DNA of 64,000 nucleotides from Epiperipatus broadwayi (taxonomy: Eukaryota > Onychophora > Udeonychophora > Euonychophora > Peripatidae): positions 2,337,420 through 2,401,419 of the forward strand of contig JAQFVV010012510.1 in the NCBI GenBank assembly GCA_028023455.1, read 5' to 3'. A model generated the notes under the pieces. The model worked only from the letters and a program-made list of their open reading frames with translations. It was not told where the DNA came from and did not search any database. Shown here piece after piece: positions 1 through 12,200 of the stretch (positions within the stretch are counted from its first letter, which is position 1; each line of letters opens with the position of its first letter). A program made the translations under genes and the position numbers.

Positions 1-2
1 AG

Positions 3-275
3 GCAGCTGAAAATCGCTTAAAGAGGGGACGGATGCAATGTCACCAATTTCAGGAAAGCGATCAAGTATGGTTGAGATCTCCCAAGACTAGCAGTGTAGT
101 AAAAAAGGAGTTTAATAAATTTTTTCCCTTGTATAGTGGACCATACCTTGTTCGGAGAAGATGTCATGAAAATGCTTTTCTATTGGAAGGAGAAAATGGG
201 TTTAATGGCATCTATAATGCACGACAATTGAAACCATACACACCACTCGATCCTCATACCAAATATTTCAGTTAA
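3..275 (+). CDS. Ty3/Gypsy-type integrase C-terminal end (partial)
   Basis: The frame is open from the window edge to a TAA at 273-275, so this is only the tail of a polyprotein that begins outside the window. The peptide has a basic stretch, then FQESDQVWLR, then a GPY motif followed by RQLKPY. This order is typical of the GPY/F module at the C-terminus of Ty3/Gypsy integrases, which helps bind DNA during integration. No stop lies inside the visible part. The polypurine-like tract at about 496-508 and the LTR-like segment after it fit the 3' end of such an element. A BEL-type element is a less likely alternative. Confidence 0.7.
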   Translation, partial: AAENRLKRGRMQCHQFQESDQVWLRSPKTSSVVKKEFNKFFPLYSGPYLVRRRCHENAFLLEGENGFNGIYNARQLKPYTPLDPHTKYFS

Positions 276-508
276 TGGAAAAAACAGCAAGAAGTTGAAA
301 TAAAAATATAAAAAGGAATGAAAGATTCTTTCTTCTCCATACTAAAAACTTGATTCAAATAAGAAGGCAGTTTTGTTTTTTTTTTGTCCACAAGGAGCAA
401 AGTTTTCATGCTCATTATTAAGGTTGTTTTTCTCACCAACATTATATTAGACTCCAACAAAGGTATTTTTTTATTGATTTTTTTTTGATCACTTTAAGTG
501 GGGAAGAA

Positions 509-1717
509 TGAAGCAGTCAATGTCTAATCATCATTGAGCTTCATGCTTAACCATCTACACTAACCTCCTATGGAGCCTGCAATTCAGACCCTGCTATAAA
601 TATATGCTATTCACTCACACACTGTATGTCAAATCATTCTAAAGATGAGTAAAATTAATTTTGTTTAGTAAAAATGAAACAGTAGTTTGAATGATGCGTA
701 TATATATTATGACTAAAGCAATAGTTTTATTGCTATAAAAATACATTTGCTTAGATATTTGTAATTATTTTTATATCTGTGTATATTCAATGTAACAACA
801 AAGAAAAATGGGGAAGGCTTGAAATATTGAAATTATCCTTATCACTAGTCAGATCGTTGTCTATAATTAAAACTTATAAATCTTAATTACAATCGAAAAA
901 CAAATTGTTTATCAGTTGTTTTCAAATCTTTCAAAACAGCTAAAAGGGGTATTTCAAGCCTTATTTATTGAAAATATTTTACTAATTAAATGTTGTTTTT
1001 AAAAGGATTACAGAGATAAGGGTGGTGTATGAAATTGAATTCTGGGCAGTATTGAAAGGTTATAAAAGGAACCACAGAACAGAGGGAAGGGGAGTTTTTT
1101 ACTTTCAGTTGTTAGTTAAGTGCAGAGGAGTTTTTAATCAGTTGAGTTAATTACCTTTAAGAAGCCAACACAAGTGCTGTAGATGGAGCGTGAGTAGTGG
1201 AATCTAGCACCGATCTCTTCTTCTCTTGAAGAACTGTCTGCCTGTCAATTGCCATGTCCCATCTGGCCGACCATACAACATGATTGCTTCCGACTGCTGA
1301 TTGCTAATGATGCTGCTATGCTGTCTTTTCCTTAGGTAACCTTTTAACGTAGAACTGCCTTTATACGACAATACTTTTGTAATCTATAGTTCAACCTTCA
1401 TATCTTAATTTATATAAGCTTCTGCTAATTTTGCTTTTAAACTCTCTTTCTCAGTAATCTTTTATTAATATCATGTATTTTAGCTTACCTTTCACGCTTA
1501 ATTAAATTATATATAAATGTGTGCGATTCCATTATTATTTCATGTATTTTGTTTAATGTATATATATGATTTATTTTCTTTAATGTGCCAAAATCGCTAA
1601 ATTCGCGAATAAGGGGGAAAATAATTGTTTTACTTGGGAAAAGGGTGGGCTTTATTTAAAACTTATCAATAAAGTTTTGTCTATATTAAATAGAAATTGC
1701 TCGCCAGTTTGGTTTCA
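509..1717 (+). mobile_element. Probable 3' LTR of the Gypsy element
   Basis: A purine-rich tract (AAGTGGGGAAGAA) at about 496-508 is followed by a TG start. The segment has a TATA box (TATAAAAG, 1061-1068), a poly(A) signal (AATAAA, 1668-1673) and a CA at 1716-1717. Promoter, poly(A) signal and TG...CA ends in this order fit a long LTR. The 5' LTR lies outside the window, so the ends cannot be confirmed by comparing copies. Confidence 0.45.
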
Positions 1718-4700
1718 TTTTAAATTCATTATTCTTAAAGTAAATTAAAAACTTTTACTGTGGATGAATTTTGCTTTAATTTTCTATTTTAAAAAGATCG
1801 TGAACCTTCATATAATTAATCCATTCCTTTTTGCTGGTGCCTGAAAGGCAAACTCTACCTGTTAATACATATTTGGGAATCGATTCTTTAAATATAAATG
1901 TTGTTAGTTTAATAATATTATAAATAGAAGCATTATCATTCATTATGATTAGTTAAATGACTCAGAATTGAAAACAGATTATTGTGCAAGAGGTTAGACA
2001 ATTTCCAAGTTTGAAAATTATATTATAAAACTTATATTCATGCCCAATAATGTTGCTGGCATACATTTCCATTATTCTGATATTTTATCTTCTCCATTTC
2101 TTGATTGTTTAGTCATTGGGAACGTCTAAAGCTCCCATCCTACTTCTCAGAATCGTTCACAATCAGGTACAATGCTTCCTGTGGAAACGTAAAGTTTACG
2201 AGGGTTATGATATTTATGTGCTGCAGAAGACAGCGCATCCAGATTCTGGGCTCTCAAACCCAGACCCTCTCTTGATATCGCTCCGCGAGAAGGCATGGAT
2301 ATATCCAATCTAAGTTCATTTCAAAGTATTCTTTTAAATGATAAAATATCCATAATCGCCATGAGGCCTTATTTTCGTTATTGTATGTTAGTACCGTTAC
2401 TGTGCTCTTTAATTTGATCATCCATCTGTCTAATCTTAGTAAGTCACAATGATGTGTTAAATATAGATTCATTTCATAAAATATGTTCAGTATGTTGATC
2501 TAAAAACTGTTTTCCTTTAAAAAGCTTTATCGATTCCCAGAGACGCAAATCAATTTGTATAATTTATTCTAGTAAATATTGCACATTGTTTGTTTCTTAT
2601 GCATACTTATTCTAGAGACGCTATGTCCAAACAATGCTTATCAAACATATGTAATGATTTTAAGATTGTAAATAAATGATTGAGACTGTAAATTTATATT
2701 TATTTGTCAAAATGATTAACGTTAAATTATCGTGTATCTTCCTGTAATCCGAATCTGTTCCGATCTTGTAGATTATTTTGTACATCCACATTTTGGCATA
2801 TTAACCCCGCACAACTTATAACACATTCTATAAAATGGTATCTATTAAATAATTGATGTAATGGGGATTTTATAAAACAAATCCCAAGTTTTCATAATGT
2901 ATAAAATCACTCCAAGCGTGAAACAATTTTGTAACATATATATGCATTTTCTGCATTTATTAAATATATATATTTTCATGTTAATCCTGGTTTGTGTTGA
3001 ATTATTAGTTTCTAGTTAATATTTAGAATTATTTTCTTTAGCTAAGAGCTTAGCATTAATAAATAACTATGATAATGTAATAACTGGGCTACTCCGACCT
3101 CGATCATCATCATCATTCTGATCTTATGCTCTACCACTTTGCTTTGCTTCTGGGCACGAATTTAAAATAATTTTACTGTGTCATCAGAATTGTTGTTCAT
3201 TGAGTCAGAGAATCGAAGCATAGGCAAATAGGTTAGAATTCAGGACTGCTCCAGACCTGTGTATCTCGAGCATGATTGGATTTGAGGTACTTTTGCTTAG
3301 GATTTGAATCTTGTTAAGTGAGCATACTATTTTGACCGGTACAATATTAGTTCTTAAAAGGCATCCAGTATGATTGATATATCCTAGTTGGTGCATAAGA
3401 TTATATTCTTTAAAGCCCCTGCACCATCATTTTATTTTGATTTAGTCTTATTAGAGAATAAGTTTATAATGGCAAGTATATTACTGGTACTAAGTCACCA
3501 GAGCATTGATGATGTTCAGCACATTTTAATATCCCAACATTATTATTTATTTGGTTATATTCTTATGGATTAACATTTAATTTGGTGCATTCAAGTTAAT
3601 GGTTAAATAATTGTCCAAGCTGGCAAAGTCTAAATAGTTGGCCTGGTAGTAGACCCATTTCAAATCCAGCCACTAGATGGAACTGTTGATTTATTGTATT
3701 GATTTTGATTGTTGATTATTCATGTTGATGAGTGGATATTTTGAGTATTACTTACTTTTACTTATTGATAATGCTGGTTGATGTATAGTTAATCATGGTT
3801 GTTTTAAAGAATTAGCTGGCCAATCTCAGAGAGATTTTATGAAATCATGCTTTTGAATATAACATTTCTTATATATTTTTGATATTAAATATTACTTTAA
3901 TATCTTAATATCTCTTACAATACCACCATACTTACTTTAATATTATATCTAATAATATCATGATCACATATATTAAATTGAATTATTTGAAATATCATGT
4001 TGAACTAGGGTTAATGATGATTTTCCACACCTCAGGTTTACTCTATTCCTTCCATCCCATTATTATATAAAGTTGAAAGTTACATTTTTTTAAAAATTAC
4101 ATTATTTAACTTTTAAAATTAATCTGTAAAAACTTTTGGTTCTCTTCTAGATTAAGTGTGTTTGACTGTTATTTTTATAAAATAACTATTTAAACAAAAT
4201 CATTGCATAAAAGAAATAATATAAATCAACACTATATTTAAATACATTTACATGCATAAAAGAAATATTCCTAGGAAACAATATTAAAACTAACAGTTCT
4301 TTCATGATTGTTTTCAGAATATAGAGACTCCTTAATTTTAGCTCACTTAGTGAATTTCTAATATAGTTTGAATTAAGCATGAAACACTTATATATAAATG
4401 TAAGTGCTTTCCTAGCAATTTTTTAAAATATTTCCTTTCTTTCTTTTCTTCTTGAGTAATGATGAAGCTTCAGGTTATGTAATTAAATTTTATGATAGTC
4501 ATTATAAAGAATTTGAAATCGAATGGTTTCTTGGTGTTGTATTTAGATATACAGTTTATTTGGTAGAAATTTTGCTTTGTATCTACATTTTAATTAAATT
4601 GCTGATATTTAAAATTCACATTATGTCAATCTTTCAAAAATTGAGAAAATTCAAACTTATTCTTCTACTTTTCTATGTATAATAGACTGCTGTTCTAAAT

Positions 4701-6110
4701 GAACTTTAACATTCATCATTTGGAATATCATTATAAATGGTACACTTCTTGATATTACAAAGAAAGCAGGCATTCTCCTTCACTAATCCAAAACTTTATT
4801 GAAAAGTTTTTTTTAATTTAAACCCAGTAATACCATTTTAAACCATGTGTTTTCTTTCCTAGATTTTTCTAAGAACTTTATCATTAATTAGGTAATCTGA
4901 TATTTTATCTAATCAATTTTATTAACTTTATAAATTATAACTATGTATAGAAGATTTTTTTAAATTAATCAAACCAATATCATAAGAGTTTTTTCATTTA
5001 ATCTATTATAATCATAATATTAATTTTTAATTGAAACAATTTGTTTTAAATATTCAAATAATTTAATTAATCAATAATTATTTTTGATTTACGCAATTAG
5101 TTTTAGTTTTTTTTAACCAATTTATATGCAAACTCCACATTTCTATTTTGAATGACCCCTCATGAGACTTTCTTCCATATTTTTTCATATTTAGTCATTT
5201 TATTTTTACAATTAAACCTTTTTTTTTACATTATATATTGATAATCTTTACATTACTTATTATAAATCTAATCTTTAAAATGATAGACATTCTAAAAGTT
5301 AATATTTGACCTTTGCAAAATATGAAAATAAATTTTTAAATGGTTATTATCTGTAGTAATGGTACCTGCACTATGGATGTAATTTATCTACTCAAAAAAA
5401 TTAGTAGAATAAAATATTAGATATTTGAAAACCATTTTGAAAATCAAAGGAAATTTAGGGTCACTTATCATTAACAAAGGAACACATACATATATACATA
5501 TATTAAAAGTAAATATTAAATTTATTTGTTATTAAAATTAAAAAAAAATTTTTACTGTTTGGACAAAAGGACATTTTACTTTGCCCAATAAAAGCTGCTC
5601 CTGTATCACAACAAACTTTTAAAGCGTTGTTTTCATATAAACAAATATTTTGAAATAAAATCTAATTGTAGTGATGTAAAGTTTGGGTTAAAAATAAGTA
5701 TTTTGCAAAAATATTGCATAAATAATTTTTAATAAATAAACAAGTTATTGAAAGTTGCAGATTTTCTTTTTGAACATAATTTTTTTAAAATTTACATTCA
5801 GGTTGAAACAATTTGACAATCAGATATTGTCATTTCTATTTCAACTAATAATTTTAAAATCAAAACTACAATAAATTGCACATGATAATGTGGGTTCTTT
5901 TAAAGCAAGGTACAGAAGATATAGCAATCACAATGCCATAATAATACCCAAAACAGTAAGAGCAGCATGGTGTTGTAACCATTTTGATGAAATATGTTAA
6001 TGATAGTGTATTATAAAAGAATTTCTTTATTTCTGCATATAGGGCAAGAACATTTAATTTTTAATTACAGTAATTAATAATTTAACCAATCTAAAATCCA
6101 TTAACTCATA
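1718..6110. other. AT-rich intergenic DNA, no gene seen
   Basis: I see no convincing coding sequence; the short open frames lack family motifs. A slightly GC-richer patch at 2116-2300 contains CTGGGTTTGAGAGCCC on the minus strand, which resembles a tRNA B box, and 3610-3680 contains TTTCAAATCC. Both may be SINE scraps but are too weak to call. Confidence 0.5.
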
Positions 6111-6199
6111 AGCTATCAATAATCTCAACCTATAGTCAAGGCAACCTCCTTAACAATAAAGGTGGTTGCCTTGACGACAGGTTGAGATTGTTGATAGCT
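6111..6199. repeat. Perfectly spaced hairpin, 36-bp arms
   Basis: The arms at 6111-6146 and 6164-6199 are inverted copies that differ at only a few positions (AGCTATCAATAATCTCAACC against the complement of GGTTGAGATTGTTGATAGCT, and so on) around a 17-bp loop. It could be a small MITE or a strong RNA hairpin. No coding potential. Confidence 0.7.
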
Positions 6200-6473
6200 T
6201 AAGGCTTAAATGTTATCTACATTTATAAATCTATAAAAAACTTGAGTAATTGTCTTATTATCTTTATAAAAACATTTAATCCATAAAAGACAACAACAAA
6301 AAACTTTTACTTTTCCTTTCTTTTAAATATTTAATAATGAAAAATGGAATATATGTTTTTCATTTCTTTTAAATATCGAGAGTGAATATAATTAAAACAT
6401 AATTAATCTTTTTATTTCCTTTAAAGTCAGAGTCTGTAACAAATATTTTTCATGCACATATAATCATATTCAG

Positions 6474-6726
6474 ACATAAATATCAAAATGACCCCAAATT
6501 TACAACTCAATCAGATTAGAAAAAAAAAACCCTCTAAAACACAAACAAGAGTTTCACTGCTACAGGTAGACTTTTCAAGTGTGTAGAACTAAACGTCAAA
6601 AGTCTTCTTGCAGCAGTGAAATCATTGATTGTGTTATCAGTGAAATCATTGGTTGTGCTTTAGAATTTATTTTTTTTGGTTAGTGTGATCAAGTTGTGAA
6701 TTTGGGGTAATTTTGATTATTTTATT
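6474..6726. mobile_element. MITE-like element with long inverted arms
   Basis: The left arm begins ATCAAAATGACCCCAAATTT at 6482. The right arm ends AAATTTGGGGTAATTTTGAT at about 6698-6717, read in the inverse sense as a near match. The arms run about 80 bp and include CACAAACAAGAGTTTCACTG and its diverged inverse. There is no open frame. This fits a non-autonomous DNA transposon; no target-site duplication was established. Confidence 0.6.
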
Positions 6727-6947
6727 GACTACTTTAACTTTAGGCTTTTAATGTTTACATTTTGATGAGGCTTAAATATATATTTAATCTATTACTTTGG
6801 AGTTTTAAATTATTCATTTAAATATAGTTTTGTGTGCCTTGGTTCTATTCTAACCACATAAGTTATATTTTAAACATTACTGTTATTTCTACTTATTCTA
6901 TGTGCCTTGGCAATAAAACATCATTTCAATATATATAAAGTTAAAAT

Positions 6948-7243
6948 AAAGCAAAACTCTCCATACAGTATTGCCACCCTGTGCCAACAAGAGTAATCAA
7001 TGAATGCCAGAAGGCTTGTGCATAAAATCCCTATCCAATGCCTACTCATCCAATATCCTTAGACTAGTTTCTGGCTTGTGGCCATCGTCAGTGAGGAGCT
7101 TTGAATGTGAGAGCACTGCACCTAGATCTTCATTGATTACTCTGGTTGGCACAGGGTGGCAATACTGTATGGAGAGTTTTGCTTTGTTTATAAACAATTA
7201 TGTGCTAGTATAAGATAGTGATCATGTGATGCTTAATGGTTTA
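6948..7243 (-). mobile_element. Hammerhead-bearing foldback repeat, copy 1
   Basis: Inverted arms lie at 6948-7004 and 7129-7185, both containing GCAAAACTCTCCATACAGTA or its complement. The right side continues into a tail ending GTGATGCTTAATG, shared with the copies near 36.4 kb. On the minus strand the interior carries a hammerhead ribozyme fold (listed separately). The element is a truncated inverted pair, not a simple MITE, because only one arm carries the ribozyme body. Confidence 0.75.
7048..7110 (-). ncRNA. Hammerhead ribozyme, copy 1
   Basis: Read on the minus strand: a 5' stem I strand TCCTCA, the core CTGACGA (CUGANGA consensus; complement at 7085-7091), stem II TGGC-CACAA-GCCA, then GAAAC, a palindromic stem III ACTAGT and the cleavage triplet GTC, followed by TAAGGA, which pairs with TCCTCA except at one position. 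An outer stem ATTCAA/TTGGAT continues stem I beyond a small internal loop. Cleavage is predicted between 7062 and 7061. All invariant core bases are present. Activity is inferred, not shown. Confidence 0.75.
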
Positions 7244-8332
7244 AAATAAAGCACTGAATAATCTGTAATAATTGGAAAATAAATTTCAAAATGTTAATTA
7301 TATTAATGTGATTCCTTCTAATATCAAAGTAATTCACATTGAAGATAACAAAAGCAGTTATTTCTGTTTGTGATACATAGTCTTATACAGAAAGTAGATT
7401 AGATAAAGATATCTATTAAGACAAATGTTAATTCTAGAACCCACTATATTTACATAATTAGTTCTTAGAAGTTTATAATTTCAATTATTATATATTACTT
7501 ACTATTATATAATTTGAACATATTTAATATTTGTTTGCTTGTTTATAAGATTATTAAAATAATTACAATTTAATTCTATTTTCGTGTATGTACATTACAT
7601 TTGAGTGAGACTGTTGGGGCATTTCCATGGATTTAAAATTTATCTTAATTGGTATCATTCGGGGTTTATTTTTTATATATGAAATGAATTGCTTTGAAAT
7701 TGGAGAGTTTTACATTGGAAAATTATCACTCCAATTATTATAAGTATACATCATCAAACATCACATGATCACCATTCTTATATGGATAGTTTTGCCTGTG
7801 TGTATTATAAGTATATTAAGTTAATATTACTTATATAAGGCTAAAACCTTAGTACATGCACCTTGAGTGCTTAATTTTAGCAAGAGAGACCTCTACAAAT
7901 CATAACGCAAGATTCAACTTTATAAAGTTAATAAACAAATTCTAATAAAATGTAAAATTATATTCTGTATGAATGTATGAATCATAATAAAATAATTAAT
8001 ATAGTATTATATTTAAAACTAAATAATTAGCTTTCAGATATATAGCCAAGTTTTGTAGTGAAAGATTAGCTAAACAGCTATAAAAATAATATTATATTAA
8101 TATCATTATGTATTCATGCACTCATATAGAATACACACACACAATTAAATACTGCTGAACACTATATTTAGTAATGATAAAGAAATAAAATAGCAAAATC
8201 TGTACTTATGTAGTTTGCCAATCAGAAGCTGACCATCCTTTTTTTAATAATCTATTTTCAGGTACTCAGGGGTTTACAATATATGGCATAAACAATATGG
8301 CTGAGTTTAAGTTATTGTATTTCAGTAATTAT
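7244..8332. other. AT-rich intergenic DNA with repeat scraps
   Basis: No gene seen. 7750-7800 holds CATCACATGATCACC and TAGTTTTGCC, an eroded piece of the foldback family. 7836-7905 holds GGCTAAAACCTTAGTACATG and GAGACCTCTACAAATC, an eroded piece of the MITE family found at 29.6-30.1 kb. Confidence 0.45.
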
Positions 8333-9664
8333 ATTCTTTTTTTATTTATTAAAATGTTAAAGAAATACCAAAATTCAAAGAATTGTAAAGCAAAATTTTT
8401 TAAATGTAAACATAAAATTAAAAAAACAACAACATATTTTAGTAAACTACAATAAACATGCAGACCCATATCAGTTTTTGGGTCAGCACTATCCAATAAT
8501 TTTAAAAATATTGCACTGAAATACACAAAAATCCAAATGGTTGAACATATAAATGCAGTAAAGAAAATAAAACATGATTAACTAAAGTATAACAAACATG
8601 TAGGCAGACATCTTTTTGGGCGAGCACTATCTTGAAATTTTGAAAATATTCTACTAACATCTTGTTCTGCCAATGAAATATTTCATATTTTAATTATATT
8701 TCCAAAAATAATAGGTAAAGAAGGAATGTTAAAAAACCACGTGTAAACTAATATTTGAAAAAATTGTCACTTATTATAATGCCACATGTTAATAATTTTG
8801 AAAATATTCTATTGCATCTTGTTCTGATGACGAAATATTCCAAATTTTAATCATATTTGTAGTTCTGTTGTTGAAGTATTCCATATTTTATGATTTTACA
8901 CACAGGTTACCAAATGCTTAAAGAATGACAATTTTAGCATCACATGTTAAGTGTTGAGCACGTATTAACATTTGGACATTATATTTTAAAAGAAATTTAT
9001 TGAAAACTGTTTTAAAATTTTTTTTAAAATTACCAACGAATTTAGAATTGTGAATATAATTTATTAAAAAAATTGGAATTAACTTCGCCATAAATTCCAT
9101 TCACAAGATAACATCAAATGTTAACACTCAGTGAACACCTAACATGAGGTTAGCAGATAACACATGAAAAATTATCTTAATACATTTTAACTTTAGTTTA
9201 AACATGGTTTTTTAACATTTCTTTCTTACCATATCATTTTTGGAATATTATTAAAATATGGAATATTTCATCGACAAAATTGGAAATATGATTAAAATTT
9301 GAAATATTTCATTGGCAGAACCAGATGCTGTGGGATATTTTCAAAATTACAGGATAGCGCTCACCTAAAAAGTAACATCTGCCTACATGTTTGTTATACT
9401 TTGGTTAATCATGTTTTATTTTTATTTTTTTTATTGCATTTACATGTTACTTACAACCTTTGGATTTCTGTGTATTTCAGCGGAATATTTTTAAAATTAC
9501 AGGGTAGTGCCCACACAAAATGTCATGTCAGTCTGCACATTTGCTATAATCTATTAAATGAAGTTTTTTTAAAATTTTATTTGCTGTATTTATATTTAAA
9601 AAATGTTAAATTACAACCCTTTGGACTTTTGTGCTTCTTTATCATTTTAATAAATAAAAAAAAA
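8333..9664. repeat. Large inverted repeat with internal tandem units
   Basis: The left arm (about 8333-8755) and right arm (about 9190-9664) are diverged inverted copies along more than 400 bp. For example AACATGTAGGCAGACATC on the left matches the complement of GATGTAGGC-type sequence on the right, and ATGAAATATTTCA recurs. Each arm holds about two tandem units of roughly 165-185 bp that share GAATATTTTTAAAATTACAG-like starts. The 430-bp centre has smaller inverted pieces. The open frame at 9299-9676 lies inside the repeat and has no recognisable domain, so I do not call it a gene. Confidence 0.7.
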
Positions 9665-10048
9665 CATCATTATTGAATACAATAACTTAGAGTCAGCCTT
9701 ATTGTTTATACTATGTGTTCTGAGGCCTTGAAAATGGATTATTTAAAAAACAAATGGCAAGTTTCCAGCAGTCAAAGCATGTAAGTACTGAAAAATCATA
9801 TAACATTATAATATTAGCTAAAAACCAAATATTAAAATTTTATCATGATCAGGGTTTTAGCTAGTAACAAATAGATATTCTCAAGTAAAATTCAATTAGA
9901 TATAAACAATATATATATATATTATATATGCAAAACCATAAAACAATACAATACTAGATTAAATTTTAAAATTTTACCAAAATCCTTACACAACCATGGT
10001 TTTATCTACTACAAATAGACCTTCTCAAGTGAAAATCAATCTAAGGAA

Positions 10049-10052
<4 letters not shown>

Positions 10053-10124
<72 letters not shown>
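10053..10124. repeat. (TA)n microsatellite in the PLE 1 left terminal copy
   Basis: About 36 TA units. The corresponding tract in the right terminal copy (12109-12122) is only a few units long, so the tract expanded after insertion. Confidence 0.95.
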
Positions 10125-10128
<4 letters not shown>

Positions 10129-10194
10129 AACCTTCCCATAATTCACTACAAATTCCACCTTCCCTTAATATCAAAAGAAGTCTTCATGAGATTG

Positions 10195-10728
10195 ATATCT
10201 GATTTGGCTATTTTAGCTAAGGGTCCTGGCTTTGTTCCATTTGCTAATAAAAATTTAGTTTTTGATTTTATTATTCTAGGTTAAAATTTAGTTTTTGATT
10301 TTGTTTCTGCAATTGAAAGTAATAGTAATATTTCTGATGAAAATAAAATGTCTTTACAGGTTATTTTGAATAGTCAATTACTTAAAAGAGAAAAATTTGT
10401 TTTTGCCCCTAAGGAAATTAGTTTTGTTAAAAAAAGATTGAAAGCCAATGATCTAGTATTGTTAAAAGACGATAAAGGTGGCTGGTTTGTATTGTTAAAT
10501 AGTATTGATTTTAAAAGTAAAGTTTCTTTAGAATCAAATAATGGAAAATATGCTATTTTAGATTCTGATCCTGTTAAAAAAATAAAATCTAAATTAATTA
10601 AGATTATGAAAGTTATGGAAAATAAAAAGATTTTTGATAGAGCTACTTATTTAAATTGTTACCCTAGTGATTTTGTGGCTCCAAAGGTTTTCTTTAATTT
10701 GAAGTCTATAAAGATAATTTTCCTTTGA
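10195..10728 (+). pseudogene. PLE 1 N-terminal region (broken)
   Basis: The frame begins with LAKGPGFVPF (10207 onward), a motif near the start of PLE reverse transcriptases. It then hits a stop near 10280 beside a small internal duplication (AAATTTAGTTTTTGATTTT twice, 10249-10307). It reopens to 10728 with KKRLKANDLVLLKDDKGGW, the lysine-rich, exposed segment typical of PLE N-terminal regions. The frame is lost at 10728, and the catalytic region continues in other frames downstream. Coding sequence is unusually poor in C. Confidence 0.65.
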
Positions 10729-11400
10729 GATGTATTTTTGATTTTACAGGAGGAATTGTTGATAAAATATCAAAATTTATTATAAGATATTTTAAGGATT
10801 ATATAAAATTGGGTCAATTTTGTGTTTCTTCTTCTTTTGAGGCTTTTAAGAAAATAAATGGTTTATTTTGGATGATGATTGTGTTTTTGGTAGTTTAGAC
10901 ATTGAAAATATGTATCAATCGGTTAATAGTTAAAAGTATTGATGTTTTTCTTTCAATTTTAAAAAAATTAGAATGTTTTTCTGCAGATAAGATTAAGGTT
11001 TTTCATGATTTGATTTTGTGTTAGAGGATTCAATGTATTTTATGTCTAATGATGTGTTTTATAAAATTAGAGAAGGTTGGGTTATTGGTTTGTCATTTCT
11101 CCATTGATGTGTGTGTCTATTGATTATTTGGAGTGTAGTATTATTAATATGTTTTCATGTTCTATTAAATTATTTGTTAGGTATGTTGATGATTGTTTGT
11201 TTGTTATTCAGAAAGAGAAATTAGAAGAGTTTTTATGTGCATTGAATGGTTTTGATTCTAGTATTAAGTTTACAATTGAGGGGGGTGGTTTTGATTTTGT
11301 AAAATTAAAGTTTTTAGATTTAAATGTTGAGAAGGTTAATGATGTTTTGTTTTGTAGTCATTTTATAAAACCTAAAAATTTGAGAAATATGATTAGCTGA
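10729..11400 (+). pseudogene. PLE 1 reverse transcriptase core (broken)
   Basis: The region is fragmented across frames. SLDIENMYQSV (about 10898-10930) is motif A with its catalytic aspartate. RYVDDCLFV (about 11180-11205) is motif C with both aspartates. Motif B (normally GLSMGSPLSP) is degraded to GLSFLPLMC. There are several frameshifts and stops between 10728 and 11077, and the last open part ends at a TGA at 11398-11400. The reverse transcriptase would once have copied the element RNA; this copy cannot. Confidence 0.7.
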
Positions 11401-11524
11401 TAGTTATCAGCCTTTTATACATAAAAAATGTCTTTGTTGAATTTTTGTTGTCGGAATAGAAGGCTTAATAATTTTAATAATGATGTGATATTCAAAGAAG
11501 TCAATTTGCTGTGAATATGTAGAA

Positions 11525-12082
11525 TTGGGTTATAATCATGATTTTATTAAAAATGTGGTATTTAATTATAATGTTTATAGTCGTGATTTGGATGATAAGA
11601 ATTTTGTTGGTAAGGATGATGATTATATGTCTTTACCATTTAAAGCATCAATTTATAATTTGGTTTATAGGAATAGTAATTTGTTAGGTGGAATGAAGGT
11701 TGCATGGAGGAAAGGTTCTGATTTGAATTCATTACTTAATGGTTCTAAGCAGTCTATTGATAGTAGGTCTATTCCTGGTATTGTTTATAAAATTCCATGT
11801 AGTTATGGTAAATTTTATGTAGGTCAGAGTAAATTTAGCCTTAATGAAAGGGTTAAGGTTCATATAAGTAGGGTTAAACATAGGTATCTTAACTCAGCTT
11901 TATATATTCATGAATTGAATACAGGTCATAGAATATTGTTTAACAATGCTTCAGTTATTTTTTATGAAAAGAATGAGTTAAAAAGAAGAATAAAGGAGAC
12001 TTTGATGATAAAACTTCTTGATTCTGAGGCTATCAATCTCATGAAGACTTCTTTTGATATTAAGGGAAGGTGGAATTTGTAG
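11525..12082 (+). pseudogene. PLE 1 GIY-YIG endonuclease end
   Basis: This C-terminal open segment contains GIVYKIPC followed by FYVGQSKF, the GIY and YIG halves of the endonuclease fold. An R-x3-H segment (RVKVHISRVKHR), ELNTGH and the KRRIKETLMIKLL stretch follow, as in other PLEs. It ends at a TAG at 12080-12082. GIY-YIG domains in PLEs nick the target DNA. The open segment begins without an ATG, so it is the tail of a broken long ORF. Confidence 0.75.
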
Positions 12083-12135
12083 TGAATTATGGGAAGGTTT
12101 TTTTGTGTATATATATATATATGTTTTCCTTTAGA

Positions 12136-12200
12136 TTGATTTTCACTTGAGAAGGTCTATTTGTAGTAGATGAAACCATGGTTGTGTAAGGATTTTGGTA
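12136..12200 (+). ncRNA. Hammerhead-like motif in the PLE 1 end
   Basis: TTGAGAA (12147-12153) corresponds to the CUGANGA core with two changes. It is followed by a stem II (TCTA and TAGA around TTTGTAG), GAAAC and the palindrome ACCATGGT (12175-12182), which ends in a GTT cleavage triplet. Stem I can form CAC/GTG (12144-12146 with 12184-12186) and then A-T pairs. Layout matches PLE hammerheads, but the core is not intact, so this copy is probably a relic. The left terminal copy (about 9990-10045, minus) has a further change, GATGAAAC to GATAAAAC. Confidence 0.45.

Noticed and set aside
6948-7243. A CRISPR-like or plain MITE reading of the inverted repeats
   Set aside because: This is animal DNA, and the repeats are unequal inverted copies with a ribozyme on one side, which a simple MITE does not explain.
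9299-9676. 125-aa open frame with hydrophobic repeats
   Set aside because: It lies entirely in the right arm of a non-coding inverted repeat, its internal repeat follows the tandem unit, and the left arm has no equivalent frame.
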